From an uncultured Flavobacteriaceae bacterium (GTDB taxonomy: Bacteria > Bacteroidota > Bacteroidia > Flavobacteriales > Flavobacteriaceae), in contig CAJWAA010000009.1 of the NCBI GenBank assembly GCA_913020295.1, positions 28,037-92,036 of the forward strand: a DNA stretch of 64,000 nucleotides. Direction: 5' to 3'. A program made the translations under genes and the position numbers. Of the stretch, positions 42,712 to 53,300 are shown piece after piece (position 1 is the stretch's first letter; each line of letters opens with the position of its first letter). The notes under the pieces were generated by a model. It was not told where the DNA came from, did no database searches, and worked only from the letters and a program-made list of their open reading frames with translations.

Positions 42712-43607
42712 AAGATCTGTTGTGCCAACCGGTAGGTATTTGCATGAGCCTCGACAATTATCTTAATGTCTTTAGAATAGCCTCCACCCATACTACATTG
42801 AACCGGCAAAGAGCGTTTGTGGCAAAATTTCAGTACCTGCTTGTCCCTTTGTTTACAGCCCTCTAGGCTCATCCCCAATCGGCCTAAACGATCTGTACCA
42901 ACCACATCCACCCCTGAAAGGTAAAAGACGAAGTCAGGGTCTACTTTTTCAAAAAGTTGGGGGAGTGTTTCATGAAGTATATTCAAATAAATATCATCTC
43001 CAGTGTTATCATCTAGCGGAATGTCCCAATCGCTTTGTTCTTTTTTAAAAGGATAGTTTTTTTGACCGTGCATCGAAAAGGTAAATACCCTATCTTCTTT
43101 TTGAAATATCTCGGCAGTTCCATTGCCCTGGTGAACATCCAAGTCGATGATCAAAACTTTTTTGGCTTTTTGGTTATCCAACAAGTATCTAGCTGCGATG
43201 GCTTGGTCATTCAACATACAAAAAGCTTCACCGTGGGTTGAAAAAGCGTGATGTGTTCCTCCGGCAATATTAAAAGAGATACCCTCTTTTAATGATTTTA
43301 ATGCGCCTTCGAGGGTTCCTCCTGCAATGATAAATTCTCTTTCTACCAATTGATGTGAGATTGGAAATCCTATTTTTCTAACCTCCGAATGGTCAAGGCG
43401 CAATCGGATTAAACGATTAACATAATCCTTTTGATGAACCACTTTTATGATATCTTCATCCAAAGTTTTAGGAGAAAAAAAATCTGAAGGATCACAGGTA
43501 CCCTCATGTATCAACTGTTTTGGTAAAAGTTCGTATTTTTCCATAGGAAACCTATGGTTTTCAGGAAGGGGTAATACATAAATGGGATCAAAGGCAACAG
43601 AAATCAC
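42708..43607 (-). CDS. Histone deacetylase-family amidohydrolase
   Basis: 299 residues, class of zinc-dependent deacetylases (AcuC/HDAC/APAH superfamily). Zinc and catalytic motifs: GGTHHAFSTHGEAFCMLND (catalytic His-His and tyrosine-loop region), VLIIDLDVHQGNGTAEIF (Asp-x-His ligands), FVFYLSGVDVVGTDRLGRL (third zinc Asp), and SMGGGYSKDI. Start is GTG at 43607, matching the family N-terminus FDPIYVLPLPENHRFPMEKY. Likely acts on small acetylated amines or proteins. It ends in the CBS gene's 3' end and lies 9 bases after metG on the same strand. Confidence 0.88.
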   Translation of the reverse strand: MISVAFDPIYVLPLPENHRFPMEKYELLPKQLIHEGTCDPSDFFSPKTLDEDIIKVVHQKDYVNRLIRLRLDHSEVRKIGFPISHQLVEREFIIAGGTLEGALKSLKEGISFNIAGGTHHAFSTHGEAFCMLNDQAIAARYLLDNQKAKKVLIIDLDVHQGNGTAEIFQKEDRVFTFSMHGQKNYPFKKEQSDWDIPLDDNTGDDIYLNILHETLPQLFEKVDPDFVFYLSGVDVVGTDRLGRLGMSLEGCKQRDKQVLKFCHKRSLPVQCSMGGGYSKDIKIIVEAHANTYRLAQQIF

Positions 43608-43616
43608 AGAGTGTAT

Positions 43617-45671
43617 TTACCTAATGGTTAACCCGCTGGGGGTGTTATCGTCCTCGGGGGAAATGAGAATCAATCGCCCCTCCTGATCCTCTGCCATCAA
43701 TAGCATCCCCTGACTCTCTACGCCACGAATCGCTCTGGGTTTAAGATTTGTTAAGACCGTTACCTTTTTACCCACCACATCTTCTGGATGATAACTTTCG
43801 GCTATGCCCGATACTATGGTTCTTTGTTCCTTACCCAAGTCTATTTTCAACACCAAAAGCTTTTTGGTTTTGGCCATTTTTTCTGCTTTGAGGATGGTAC
43901 CCGTCTTCAGATCCATTTGTTTAAAATCATCGAAAGAAATCATCTTTTTAGGTACCTCCTCAACTTCATTTTTTTCGTTTTCATCTGACAGGTTATTTTT
44001 TAATTTATGCAGTTGCTTTTTAATGTCCTCCTCCTCAATTTTTTCAAAAAGTAATTGGGATTGAGACAGCGAGTGTCCAGTATCCAAAATCGGTTGATCA
44101 CCAATTACATCTTCCCATGAGGCGTCTAGCTGAAGCATATCCTTCAGCTTTTTAGATGTAAATGGGAGTAAAGGTTCGCAGAGAATACTCAGTGCAGCTG
44201 AAATTTGTAAAGCGATGAACATAATGGTTTCCACCCTCTTAGGATCTGTTTTAATCAATTTCCAAGGCTCTTGTTCCGCCAAATATTTATTACCCAATCG
44301 TGCGAGATTTATAACTTCCTGACTGTAAGCTCTAAAATAGTAATGCTCAATTTCATTTTCCATCTGAGATGGAAATTCTTTTAGTTTTTTCAAAGTTGCT
44401 TGATCGACATCATTCAATTCCCCCGGTGAAGGGACTTTCCCGTCAAAATATTTATGGGTTAGTACCATTACCCGATTGATAAAATTTCCAAAAATAGCAA
44501 CCAACTCACTGTTATTACGGGTTTGGAACTCTTTCCATGTAAAATCATTGTCTTTGGTTTCGGGAGCATTGGCGGTCAATACATATCGCAGCACGTCTTG
44601 TTTGTTGGGAAAGTCCACCAAATATTCGTGTAACCACACTGCCCAATTTTTAGAGGTTGAGATTTTATCACCTTCCAAGTTGAGGAATTCATTGGCCGGA
44701 ACATTTTCAGGTAGTATATAATTTCCTATGTTTTTTAGTATAATAGGAAAGATAATACAATGAAAAACGATATTGTCTTTTCCAATAAAGTGAACTAATT
44801 GGGTATCTTCAGATTTCCAATAGGGTTCCCAGTCTATCCCTTTTTTCTTTGCCCACTCTTTGGTAGAGGAGATATAGCCTATGGGTGCATCAAACCAAAC
44901 ATATAATACTTTCCCATCTCCTCCTTCAACGGGTACAGGGATACCCCAGTCAAGATCTCGGGTAACTGCACGGGCTTGTAAACCATTATCGATCCAAGAT
45001 TTGACCTGTCCGTATACATTGGGTTTCCAATCTTTTTTGTGTCCTTTCAGGATCCATTCTTTGATGAATTCCTCATGTTGATCCAGTGGTAAAAACCAAT
45101 GTTTAGTTTTTTTAAATTCAGGCACACTGCCGGAAAGGGTAGATTTGGGTTTTATCAAGTCGGTCGCATTTAAAGAGCTTCCACAAGATTCACACTGGTC
45201 ACCGTAAGCTCCGGGGTTTTGACAAACTGGACAGGTTCCAGTGACAAATCGGTCGGCCAAAAAAACTTTGGCCTCAGGATCGTACAACTGTTCAGTTTCT
45301 TTGACTAACAATTGGCCTTGCTCGTCCAATTGTTTAAAAATTTCTCCTGCTGTTTGGTGGTGTACTGCTCTCGAAGTTCTGGAGTAATTGTCAAATGAAA
45401 TACCAAAAGTGTCAAAGGTTTTACGGATCATTTGGTCGTAATAATCAATCACTTCTTGAGGTGTTCTTCCTTCTTTTTTGGCTTTGATTGCTATGGCCAC
45501 CCCATGTTCGTCGCTCCCACAAATAAAAGTCACATCTTTTTTTCTCAACCTGAGGTAACGAACATAAATATCCGCAGGAACATATACTCCGGCCAAATGA
45601 CCAATATGTATAGGACCGTTGGTGTATGGTAAAGCAGCAGTAACGGTATATCTTTTTGGTCGCAAGGACAT
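43617..45671 (-). CDS. metG: Methionyl-tRNA synthetase
   Basis: 684 residues, class I synthetase with C-terminal tRNA-binding domain. HIGH motif in [12 protein letters not shown] near residue 20; zinc knuckle [18 protein letters not shown] near 160; KMSKS equivalent [10 protein letters not shown] near 335; anticodon-binding helical domain to about 545; EMAP-like domain from about 575 ([20 protein letters not shown] ... [14 protein letters not shown]). Length is normal for dimeric MetG. The histone-deacetylase-family gene follows by 9 bases. Confidence 0.97.
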   Translation of the reverse strand: MSLRPKRYTVTAALPYTNGPIHIGHLAGVYVPADIYVRYLRLRKKDVTFICGSDEHGVAIAIKAKKEGRTPQEVIDYYDQMIRKTFDTFGISFDNYSRTSRAVHHQTAGEIFKQLDEQGQLLVKETEQLYDPEAKVFLADRFVTGTCPVCQNPGAYGDQCESCGSSLNATDLIKPKSTLSGSVPEFKKTKHWFLPLDQHEEFIKEWILKGHKKDWKPNVYGQVKSWIDNGLQARAVTRDLDWGIPVPVEGGDGKVLYVWFDAPIGYISSTKEWAKKKGIDWEPYWKSEDTQLVHFIGKDNIVFHCIIFPIILKNIGNYILPENVPANEFLNLEGDKISTSKNWAVWLHEYLVDFPNKQDVLRYVLTANAPETKDNDFTWKEFQTRNNSELVAIFGNFINRVMVLTHKYFDGKVPSPGELNDVDQATLKKLKEFPSQMENEIEHYYFRAYSQEVINLARLGNKYLAEQEPWKLIKTDPKRVETIMFIALQISAALSILCEPLLPFTSKKLKDMLQLDASWEDVIGDQPILDTGHSLSQSQLLFEKIEEEDIKKQLHKLKNNLSDENEKNEVEEVPKKMISFDDFKQMDLKTGTILKAEKMAKTKKLLVLKIDLGKEQRTIVSGIAESYHPEDVVGKKVTVLTNLKPRAIRGVESQGMLLMAEDQEGRLILISPEDDNTPSGLTIR

Positions 45672-46143
45672 CTGGATTTTTTGCCAAAAATACGGATTTT
45701 ATTGCCCGGCAAAGAATTTAATTTTATGATAAACATAACCACCTACTTATTGCAATACCCCACAACTTTTACAGAAAAGCGTAATACCTCGTCGCTTTTA
45801 CTTAAAAAACTCAGGATACACGATCTTGGCAAGAAATTACTGCTACTTGAAGGCAGAATTGGTTATGATCTTCTAGATAAGAGGAACATTGGTCTCTATT
45901 AAGGTCAAAGCCCGTTGAGTTAATTTTCTATTTTCTACACTTGAGACAGTCTCTTTAAAAATAGATCAAATTATTGGTCACTGCAATCGATTATGTTTAT
46001 AATATAAGTAACTGGATCTAGAGTTACGTTTTGACTTAATTATCTATGTTTTGATGGTAATAATTTGTAAAGGAAATTCATCCAAAAAGCACATTATCCT
46101 TTCGGGTAAAATGTTGTAAAACAAACATTATGTTTTATATTGT
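45672..46143. other. Intergenic region, no recognised gene
   Basis: About 470 bases between divergent metG and the ACT-domain gene. A 58-codon plus-strand frame from ATG 45727 (INITTYLLQYPTTF ... DLLDKRNIGLY) has no recognisable homology, and the rest is AT-rich with frequent stops. A small inverted repeat GTAACT/AGTTAC lies near 46009-46025. I see no tRNA, riboswitch or terminator. Confidence 0.5.
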
Positions 46144-46151
46144 TAACTTTG
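46144..46151 (+). promoter_or_regulatory. -7 promoter box (TAACTTTG) for the ACT-domain gene
   Basis: TAACTTTG is an exact TAnnTTTG match, 22 bases before the TTG at 46173. It lies downstream of the longer frame's first TTG (46140), which is the reason for preferring the 46173 start. Confidence 0.4.
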
Positions 46152-46172
46152 TTTAAAATAAAACATAACGAG

Positions 46173-46832
46173 TTGAAAACCATTGCTTCACAAGTATCGG
46201 AATATGTCAAGACCAAGCCTTATTTGTCCACTGCACTATCACAAGGCATTATCAATTTAACCTCTTTGGCCCGGCAGATTCAGCCCGACATTGAAAGGGC
46301 ACTTCGCAAGCCTGCCAGAAGCGGGGCCATTGTGATGGCACTAAAACGTATATCCGACAACGAGGAGTTCCTCTCTACCCACAGGATTGTGGGAGTTTTG
46401 AGAAATTTGGGAGACATCACCGTTCGGTCCTCCTTGACCGACTATTGCTTTAAACTTTCTGAAACCCTATTATTGTCACAGGCGGAATTTCTTACCGCAA
46501 TCAAAGACAAAAAAGATATTTTTTATACTTCATCTAGAGGAGTAGGAGAATCTAATATCGTTGTCAGCAGTAATCTCGCCCCCCTTATTGAGGTTTTATT
46601 TCGTGATGAGATCTGTATTGACAAGATCGATAACTTATCTGCTGTAACTGTCAAACTGCCCAACGATAATGTAAAAATTCCTGGTATTTATTACTTTATT
46701 TTTCAAAGGCTCTCCTGGGAGGGGGTCAATATCAATGAGGTTATTTCTACTTCTAACGAATTTACTATACTTATGGATGAAGATTCTGTCAATGTGGCTT
46801 TTGAAGTCATCAAAAATCTCAAATCACTTTAA
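46173..46832 (+). CDS. ACT-domain protein, aspartokinase-C-terminus-like
   Basis: About 219 residues. The N-terminal half is helical and basic (TIASQVSEYVKTKPYLSTALSQGIINLTSLARQIQPDIERAL) and looks like a winged-helix-type segment; the C-terminal half resembles the paired ACT domains of aspartokinase regulatory regions (LSAVTVKLPNDNVKIPGIYYFIFQRLSWEGVNINEVISTSNEFTILMDEDSVNVAFEVI), a fold that binds amino acids. No kinase domain is present, so it is probably an amino-acid-responsive regulator. No ATG serves this frame at the 5' end; I choose the TTG at 46173 because the promoter box overlaps the alternative at 46140. It overlaps mfd 3' ends by 4 bases. Confidence 0.7.
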   Translation: MKTIASQVSEYVKTKPYLSTALSQGIINLTSLARQIQPDIERALRKPARSGAIVMALKRISDNEEFLSTHRIVGVLRNLGDITVRSSLTDYCFKLSETLLLSQAEFLTAIKDKKDIFYTSSRGVGESNIVVSSNLAPLIEVLFRDEICIDKIDNLSAVTVKLPNDNVKIPGIYYFIFQRLSWEGVNINEVISTSNEFTILMDEDSVNVAFEVIKNLKSL

Positions 46833-49800
46833 TCGCTTGTCAGGGACCTGAGTTGCGTCAATAATTTTTCTACCGTATGCACCTGATCAAGAACTAATAA
46901 AAGACGCAGACCATTTCGCGTTTGCTTTTCTTTGATACTGTATTTTTGGGGTTGTTTTTGAATCCCAACTAGTATTTGATTAAATATCGGACTTTGGAAG
47001 AAATCACTTTGTTGGTCGAATAAAAAGTAGCCTATACATTTTTTGTTTTTAATAATAAGTCTTTCCAGTCCCATTTTGGAGGCAAGCCACTTTAGGCGCA
47101 GAGTATTCAGAAGTTCCATTCCCTCCAAGGGAATTTTACCAAATCGGTCTTCGAGATTTTTTTTGAATTGGATCAAAGCGTTCTCATCCTTTATTTCACT
47201 CAACTCATTGTAAAGTACCAATCTTTCATTGACTATATTGATATATTCATCCGGAAATAAGATCTCAAGATCAGTGTCGATTTGAACTTCTTTGACATAG
47301 TTTTTTTCAAGGGAATTTTCTTGATCTTTAAAAAGGGTTTTGAACTCATTTTCTTTCAATTCCTCTATAGCTTCCTTCAATATTTTCTGGTATGTTTCGA
47401 AACCTATTTCGTTGATAAAGCCACTTTGTTCTCCACCCAAGAGGTCACCGGCACCTCTTATTTCTAGGTCTCTCATGGCAATATGAATACCTGCTCCCAA
47501 TGCTGTGAATTGAGAAATGGCCTTAATTCTTTTTTGAGCATCAGAGGCCACAGCACTCAGCGGTGGGGTGATAAAATAACAGAAGGCTTTTTTGTTGCTT
47601 CGACCTACTCTTCCCCTCATTTGGTGGAGATCACTCAGCCCAAAACTCTGAGCATTATTGATAAAAATAGTATTTGCGTTTGGGACATCCAGCCCATTTT
47701 CGACAATCGTTGTTGCGATCAATATATCCGACTGCCCCTCCATAAAAGCCAATAAGGTTTTTTCCAATCGGTTGCCTTCCATCTGTCCATGGCCAATCGC
47801 AATGCGAGCGTCTGGGATCAATCGCTGCAGCATCCCTGCAACTTCCTGAATATTTTCCACCCGATTGTGGATAAAATATATTTGCCCACCTCTTTGCATT
47901 TCGTAACGAATGGCGTCTCTAATGAGAGGCTCACTAAAACGAACTACTTCACTTTCAATTGGGTAGCGGTTGGGGGGTGGAGAGGCGATGACTGATAGAT
48001 CCCTTGCAGCCATCAAGCTGAATTGTAAAGTTCTAGGTATAGGAGTGGCAGTAAGGGTCAAAACATCAACGTTGGTTTTAAGATCTCGCAATTTTTCCTT
48101 GACCGCCACCCCGAATTTTTGCTCTTCGTCAACGATTAACAAGCCCAAATCTTTAAACTTAATCTTCTTGCTCACCAATTGGTGTGTGCCTATTAAGATA
48201 TCTATTTTGCCCTGATGCAGCTCATCTAGGATTCTTTTTCGGTCTTTGGTCGAACGAAAACGGTTGAGATAATCTACCCTTACAGGGAGTTCTTCCAGTC
48301 TTTTGGAAAAAGTTTTGAAGTGCTGAAAAGCCAGTATGGTCGTGGGTACCAAAACAGCAACCTGTTTGCTATCGTCAGCAGCTTTGAAAGCGGCACGGAT
48401 GGCGACTTCTGTTTTTCCAAAACCTACATCACCACATACCAGTCGATCCATAGGTCGTTCGTTTTCCATGTCTGCCTTAACTGCAGAAGTAGCTTTGCTT
48501 TGGTCGGGAGTGTCCTCAAACATAAAAGAAGCCTCCAGTTCCAACTGTAAATAGCTGTCTTGAGGAAAGGCGTGCCCTATTTTTTCTCTTCTTTTGGCGT
48601 AGAGTTTGATCAGGTCAAAGGCAATAGCCTTGACCCTTGTTTTGGTTTTTTGTTTGAGGGCTCTCCAAGCTTTGGATCCCAGTTTATGTAGCTTAGGTAA
48701 ATGACCGTCCTTGCCATTAAACTTGGTGATTTTATGTAGTGAATGAATGCTAAGGTAAAGAATGTCCCCTTCACCGTAACTCAATTTTATAGCCTCTTGT
48801 TTTACTCCATCTACTTCAATTTTTTGAAGGCCTCCAAACTTCCCTATACCATGATCGATATGGGTGATAAAATCCCCAATTTTCAAGTGAGTCAATTCTT
48901 TGAGGGTCAGTACTTCCTTATTGGTAGCGGCAGATCGCAGTCTGTATTTGTGGTATCGTTCAAAGATCTGATGATCGGTAAAACAGGCGATCTGGGCTTC
49001 GATATCTTCGAATCCCTCGAAAAGTGGACATACCTCGGTTTTGAAATGTACCTTGGTTTCCATCTCCTCCAATATTTCATTGAACCGCTTGCGTTGGACT
49101 TTACTTGAACAAAAAATATAATTATCAAAACCCGAGGTGTGATTGTCTTCAAGGATTTTAATCAGCCGATCGAATTGCTTGTTGATCGGGGGCTGTGGGC
49201 TTTGTTTAATACTTATGCGCTCTTGTGACTTTAGGTGGTCTGAATGGTTAATCAGGACTGTACTTTTGTTGGCCAAGCTTTCCAGTAACTCCTGTTGATT
49301 CAAAAATAAAACTTCGGGAGGGTATTGAACTGCCGTCTCCAAGGATTCAAATTGTTTGGTGGCTTTGGCCCCTAATTTTTCGATTTGATCCAAGCTGAGA
49401 TCGAGTTGGTTAAAAACTACCGTACTTTTTTGGGGCAAAGAGTTGATCAGTGATTTCCGTTTTTCGGTAAAAGAAACTTTTGAGGTGTTGGGTAACAAAT
49501 CGATTTTATCCAAGGGACTGATGGAGAGTTGTGTATTAACGTCAAAACTCCTGAGGCTCTCAATCTCCTCGTCGAAAAACTCTAAGCGATAGGGGTGCTG
49601 ATGGGCAAAAGAAAAGACGTCGATGATCCCCCCTCTTACCGAAAACTCTCCGGGCTGGGTGACAAAATTAACTCGGTCAAACCCATATTCAAAAAGGGTT
49701 TCATTTATAAAATCCAAACCCACAACATCTCCCGTTTTAACGGTCAGTGTTTTTCGTTTTAGGGTGTGTTGTGAAATGACCTTTTCAAAAAGGGCTTGTG

Positions 49801-50179
49801 GATAGGTTACAATAATTTTTTTCTTTTTGGAGTAACTGAGTTTTTTCAGCACCTCGGATCGCAGTAGAACATTGACATTGTTTGTAGCTTCGGGATTGTA
49901 AGCCTCTCTGTAGCTGGCAGGAAAATAGAGTACTTCTCTTGGGGAGAGCAGTTGTTCGAGATCGTTCAGATGATAGGCGGCTTGTTCGGCATTCTCCAGT
50001 ACCATTAAAAAAGTGCGATCCAAATTCTTGAAAGCAGAAACCAGTTTAAAACTTAAACCAGAACCCACTATCCCTTTGAGTTGACAACAGCCTCCCCGCA
50101 AAAGTGCGGTTTCAAATGCCTTTTGACTGGGGGTTTGGGTAATTTTATCAAACAGATGTTCGATAACTTTTTTTGGCAA
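46829..50179 (-). CDS. mfd: Transcription-repair coupling factor Mfd
   Basis: 1116 residues. Mfd removes RNA polymerase stalled at lesions and recruits UvrA. Order: UvrB-like domains (residues about 1-330, with FSVRGGIIDVFSFAHQHPYRLEFFDEEIESLR), RNA-polymerase-interacting domain (GDFITHIDHGIGKFGGL, about 435-500), RecG-like translocase with Walker A CGDVGFGKTEVA near 580 and VDEEQKFGV, then motifs GRVGRSNKKAFCYF, and the C-terminal TRCF domain. The only available start for the full frame is a TTG at 50179 that coincides with a TATATTTG promoter-like box; see findings. It runs divergent from dnaE, 131 bases apart. Confidence 0.95.
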   Translation of the reverse strand: MPKKVIEHLFDKITQTPSQKAFETALLRGGCCQLKGIVGSGLSFKLVSAFKNLDRTFLMVLENAEQAAYHLNDLEQLLSPREVLYFPASYREAYNPEATNNVNVLLRSEVLKKLSYSKKKKIIVTYPQALFEKVISQHTLKRKTLTVKTGDVVGLDFINETLFEYGFDRVNFVTQPGEFSVRGGIIDVFSFAHQHPYRLEFFDEEIESLRSFDVNTQLSISPLDKIDLLPNTSKVSFTEKRKSLINSLPQKSTVVFNQLDLSLDQIEKLGAKATKQFESLETAVQYPPEVLFLNQQELLESLANKSTVLINHSDHLKSQERISIKQSPQPPINKQFDRLIKILEDNHTSGFDNYIFCSSKVQRKRFNEILEEMETKVHFKTEVCPLFEGFEDIEAQIACFTDHQIFERYHKYRLRSAATNKEVLTLKELTHLKIGDFITHIDHGIGKFGGLQKIEVDGVKQEAIKLSYGEGDILYLSIHSLHKITKFNGKDGHLPKLHKLGSKAWRALKQKTKTRVKAIAFDLIKLYAKRREKIGHAFPQDSYLQLELEASFMFEDTPDQSKATSAVKADMENERPMDRLVCGDVGFGKTEVAIRAAFKAADDSKQVAVLVPTTILAFQHFKTFSKRLEELPVRVDYLNRFRSTKDRKRILDELHQGKIDILIGTHQLVSKKIKFKDLGLLIVDEEQKFGVAVKEKLRDLKTNVDVLTLTATPIPRTLQFSLMAARDLSVIASPPPNRYPIESEVVRFSEPLIRDAIRYEMQRGGQIYFIHNRVENIQEVAGMLQRLIPDARIAIGHGQMEGNRLEKTLLAFMEGQSDILIATTIVENGLDVPNANTIFINNAQSFGLSDLHQMRGRVGRSNKKAFCYFITPPLSAVASDAQKRIKAISQFTALGAGIHIAMRDLEIRGAGDLLGGEQSGFINEIGFETYQKILKEAIEELKENEFKTLFKDQENSLEKNYVKEVQIDTDLEILFPDEYINIVNERLVLYNELSEIKDENALIQFKKNLEDRFGKIPLEGMELLNTLRLKWLASKMGLERLIIKNKKCIGYFLFDQQSDFFQSPIFNQILVGIQKQPQKYSIKEKQTRNGLRLLLVLDQVHTVEKLLTQLRSLTSD

Positions 50180-50310
50180 ATATAGTTTTCATTCCTATTA
50201 TTCAGCTCAAAAAGCCCAAAATTTAAATTCTTTTTTTGGTTGATAACTCCTGATAATTCAATACCCTTTGAAAAGGACAATACCCTATTTTAGTATTCTA
50301 ATCGTCTTTA

Positions 50311-53300
50311 ATGTTTTTAATTTTCGATACCGAAACCACAGGTTTGCCCAGAGACTGGAATGCTCCCTTGACAAATGGGGACAATTGGCCACGTTGTATA
50401 CAAATTGCCTGGCAATTGCATGATGAAGACGGTAATTGCATTTCCCACGAGGATTATTTGGTACGGCCTGACGGCTTTACGATTCCTTATGATGCCGAAA
50501 AAATTCATGGAATTTCTACTACACTGGCACAAATTAAGGGGATCCCCATAATTGAGGTATTGAAAAGATTTCACCATGCACTAAATCAATGCGAATTCAT
50601 TGGGGGTCACAACGTAAAATTTGATATAAACATCGTGGGGGCGGAATTTTTTCGATCGAGTGATGAAAACCCACTGGAAAATTTCCCCATTATTGATACC
50701 TGCACAGAACAAACCGCGTCACTTTGTATGTTGCCAGGTGGTAGACGTGGGAAATTCAAATTACCTACACTAAGCGAACTACACACCCATCTTTTTGACA
50801 CTCGTTTTGAGGAAGCCCACAACGCGACTGCCGATGTAGAGGCTACTACAAGGTGTTTTTTCGAGCTTTTTAGACAGGGATCTATTCGGCCCGAAGCGTT
50901 AAAAAACAATGAGGAGATTTTACTGCACCTCAAAGAAGTCTTAGATGCACCAGTTAAAGGCATAGGACTGAAACATATTAATTTGAAAGCCGCCTCTGAA
51001 CGATTGGTTGAGTTGGCCAAGAGTGGAGAGGAACACTCAAAAACAGTTACCGATGCGGAGGAGCAAATTTTACAAAACACCCCTTTTGTTCATTTACATA
51101 CTCATTCCCAGTATTCCGTTTTACAGTCTACCAGTAGAATCGACGACTTGGTCAAAACTGCAGTTGAGGATCAAATGCCAGCGGTCACGCTGACCGATCA
51201 CGCCAATTTGATGGGAGCCTTCCATTTTATCAAAGCCATAAAAAAACACAATGCCGATTTGCAAGAGGGCAAAACATATCTAAAACCCATTTTGGGTTGC
51301 GAATTTTATGTTTGTGAGGACCATCAAGACCGATCCAAAAGAGATAACGGATATCAAATTGTTTTTATCGCCAAAAACAAAAAAGGCTACGAAAATCTCT
51401 CCAAGATGAGTTCTATTGCCTACACCCAAGGGTTTTATTATGTGCCCAGGATTGACAAAAAAGTCGTTGAACATTATAAATCTGATTTGATAGTTTTGAC
51501 CGGAAATTTGTACGGAGAAGTGCCTTCAAAAATTCTCAACGTAGGCGACAATCAAGCAGAGGAAGCCCTAAAATGGTGGAAGGCTCATTTTGGGGATGAT
51601 TTGTACATTGAATTGATGCGGCATGGTCAGGAGGATGAAAAGCGTGCCAATCAGGTTCTAATTCAATTTGCCCAAAAACATGGAATTAAGGTTTTGGCGA
51701 CCAATAATTCCTACTATACGACCAAAGCAGAGGCCAATGCTCACGATATTTTGCTATGTGTCAAAGAGGGAGAGAAACAAGCAACACCTATTGGTCGTGG
51801 CAGAGGGTTTCGTTTTGGTTTCCCCAACCAAGAGTATTACTTTAAATCTCAGGCAGAGATGAAAAACCTTTTCGCTGATTTACCCCATGCAATCGTCAAC
51901 ATTGAGGAGGTTATTGACAAAGTAGAGCCTTTTGATCTAGAGCGTGAGGTCTTACTTCCCAAATTTGATATTCCTGACGATTTTTCCTCCAATGGATCCC
52001 ATCAGCAGAGGGATAGAGAAAATCAGTTTCTCAGACATTTGACTTTGGAGGGCGCTAAAAGACGTTACGGAACCATAAGCGATGAAATTCAAGAACGATT
52101 AGATTTTGAATTGAAGGTAATTGCTAAAACAGGTTATCCAGGTTATTTTTTGATTGTGCAAGATCTAATAGCGGCGGCTAGAAAAATGGAGGTTTCTGTT
52201 GGGCCAGGAAGGGGATCCGCTGCGGGTTCGGTAGTGGCCTACTGTCTTTGGATTACCAACTTGGATCCAATTAAATACGATTTACTTTTTGAGCGTTTTT
52301 TAAATCCTGATCGGGTGAGTATGCCCGATATTGATATCGATTTTGACGATGAAGGAAGAGGGAAAGTCATGGACTACGTGATAGAAAAATACGGAGCCAA
52401 TCAAGTGGCACAAATCATTACTTATGGAACTATGGCAGCCAAGTCTTCCATCAGAGATACTGCTCGTGTTTTGGACCTCTCTTTGGGAGATGCAGATCGC
52501 ATTGCAAAGTTGGTGCCCAATATCAAACTAGCTAAAATTTTCTCATTAGAAGAGAAGGAACTTAGAGAAAATCTCAGATTGGATGAGTTTAACCAAGTTA
52601 AAGAATTAAAGGAAATTTATGAAGGGGAGGACTTGGCCGGGCAGACATTAAAACAGGCCAAGGTCTTGGAAGGCTCATTACGTAATACTGGTACACATGC
52701 TTGTGGGGTGATTATAACACCTGATGATATCACAAATTTTGTTCCTATTGCCTCCGCCAAAGATTCTGAGTTAAATGTGACTCAATTTGACAATGCAGTA
52801 GTTGAGGAGGCAGGACTTCTAAAAATGGATTTCCTTGGTCTGAAAACCTTGACATTAATTAAAGACACAGTAAAACAAGTCAAATACCGACACGGAATTG
52901 ATCTTGTTCCTGACGAATTTCCCTTAGATGATCAAATGACTTATGAGTTGTTCCAGAGGGGAGAAACCGTAGGTATTTTTCAGTATGAATCTTTAGGCAT
53001 GCAAAAGTATCTAAAAGATCTAAAACCAAATGTTTTTGCTGATTTGATTGCAATGAATGCCTTGTATCGACCAGGTCCATTAGAATATATTCCCAGCTTT
53101 GTCGCCAGAAAACATGGAGACGAGGAAATCAAGTATGATTTACCGGAGATGAAGGAGTTTCTCAAAGAGACCTACGGGATCACCGTCTATCAGGAGCAAG
53201 TTATGTTGTTGTCTCAAAAATTGGCGGGATTTTCTAAGGGTGATGCCGATCTGTTGCGAAAAGCAATGGGAAAAAAGATATTCGCTCTGCTGGAAAAACT

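Noticed and set aside
45681..45902. 73-codon plus-strand frame upstream of the ACT gene
   Set aside because: The first part overlaps the metG 5' region, there is no promoter or RBS, and the product is not recognisable. Mentioned only as intergenic content.
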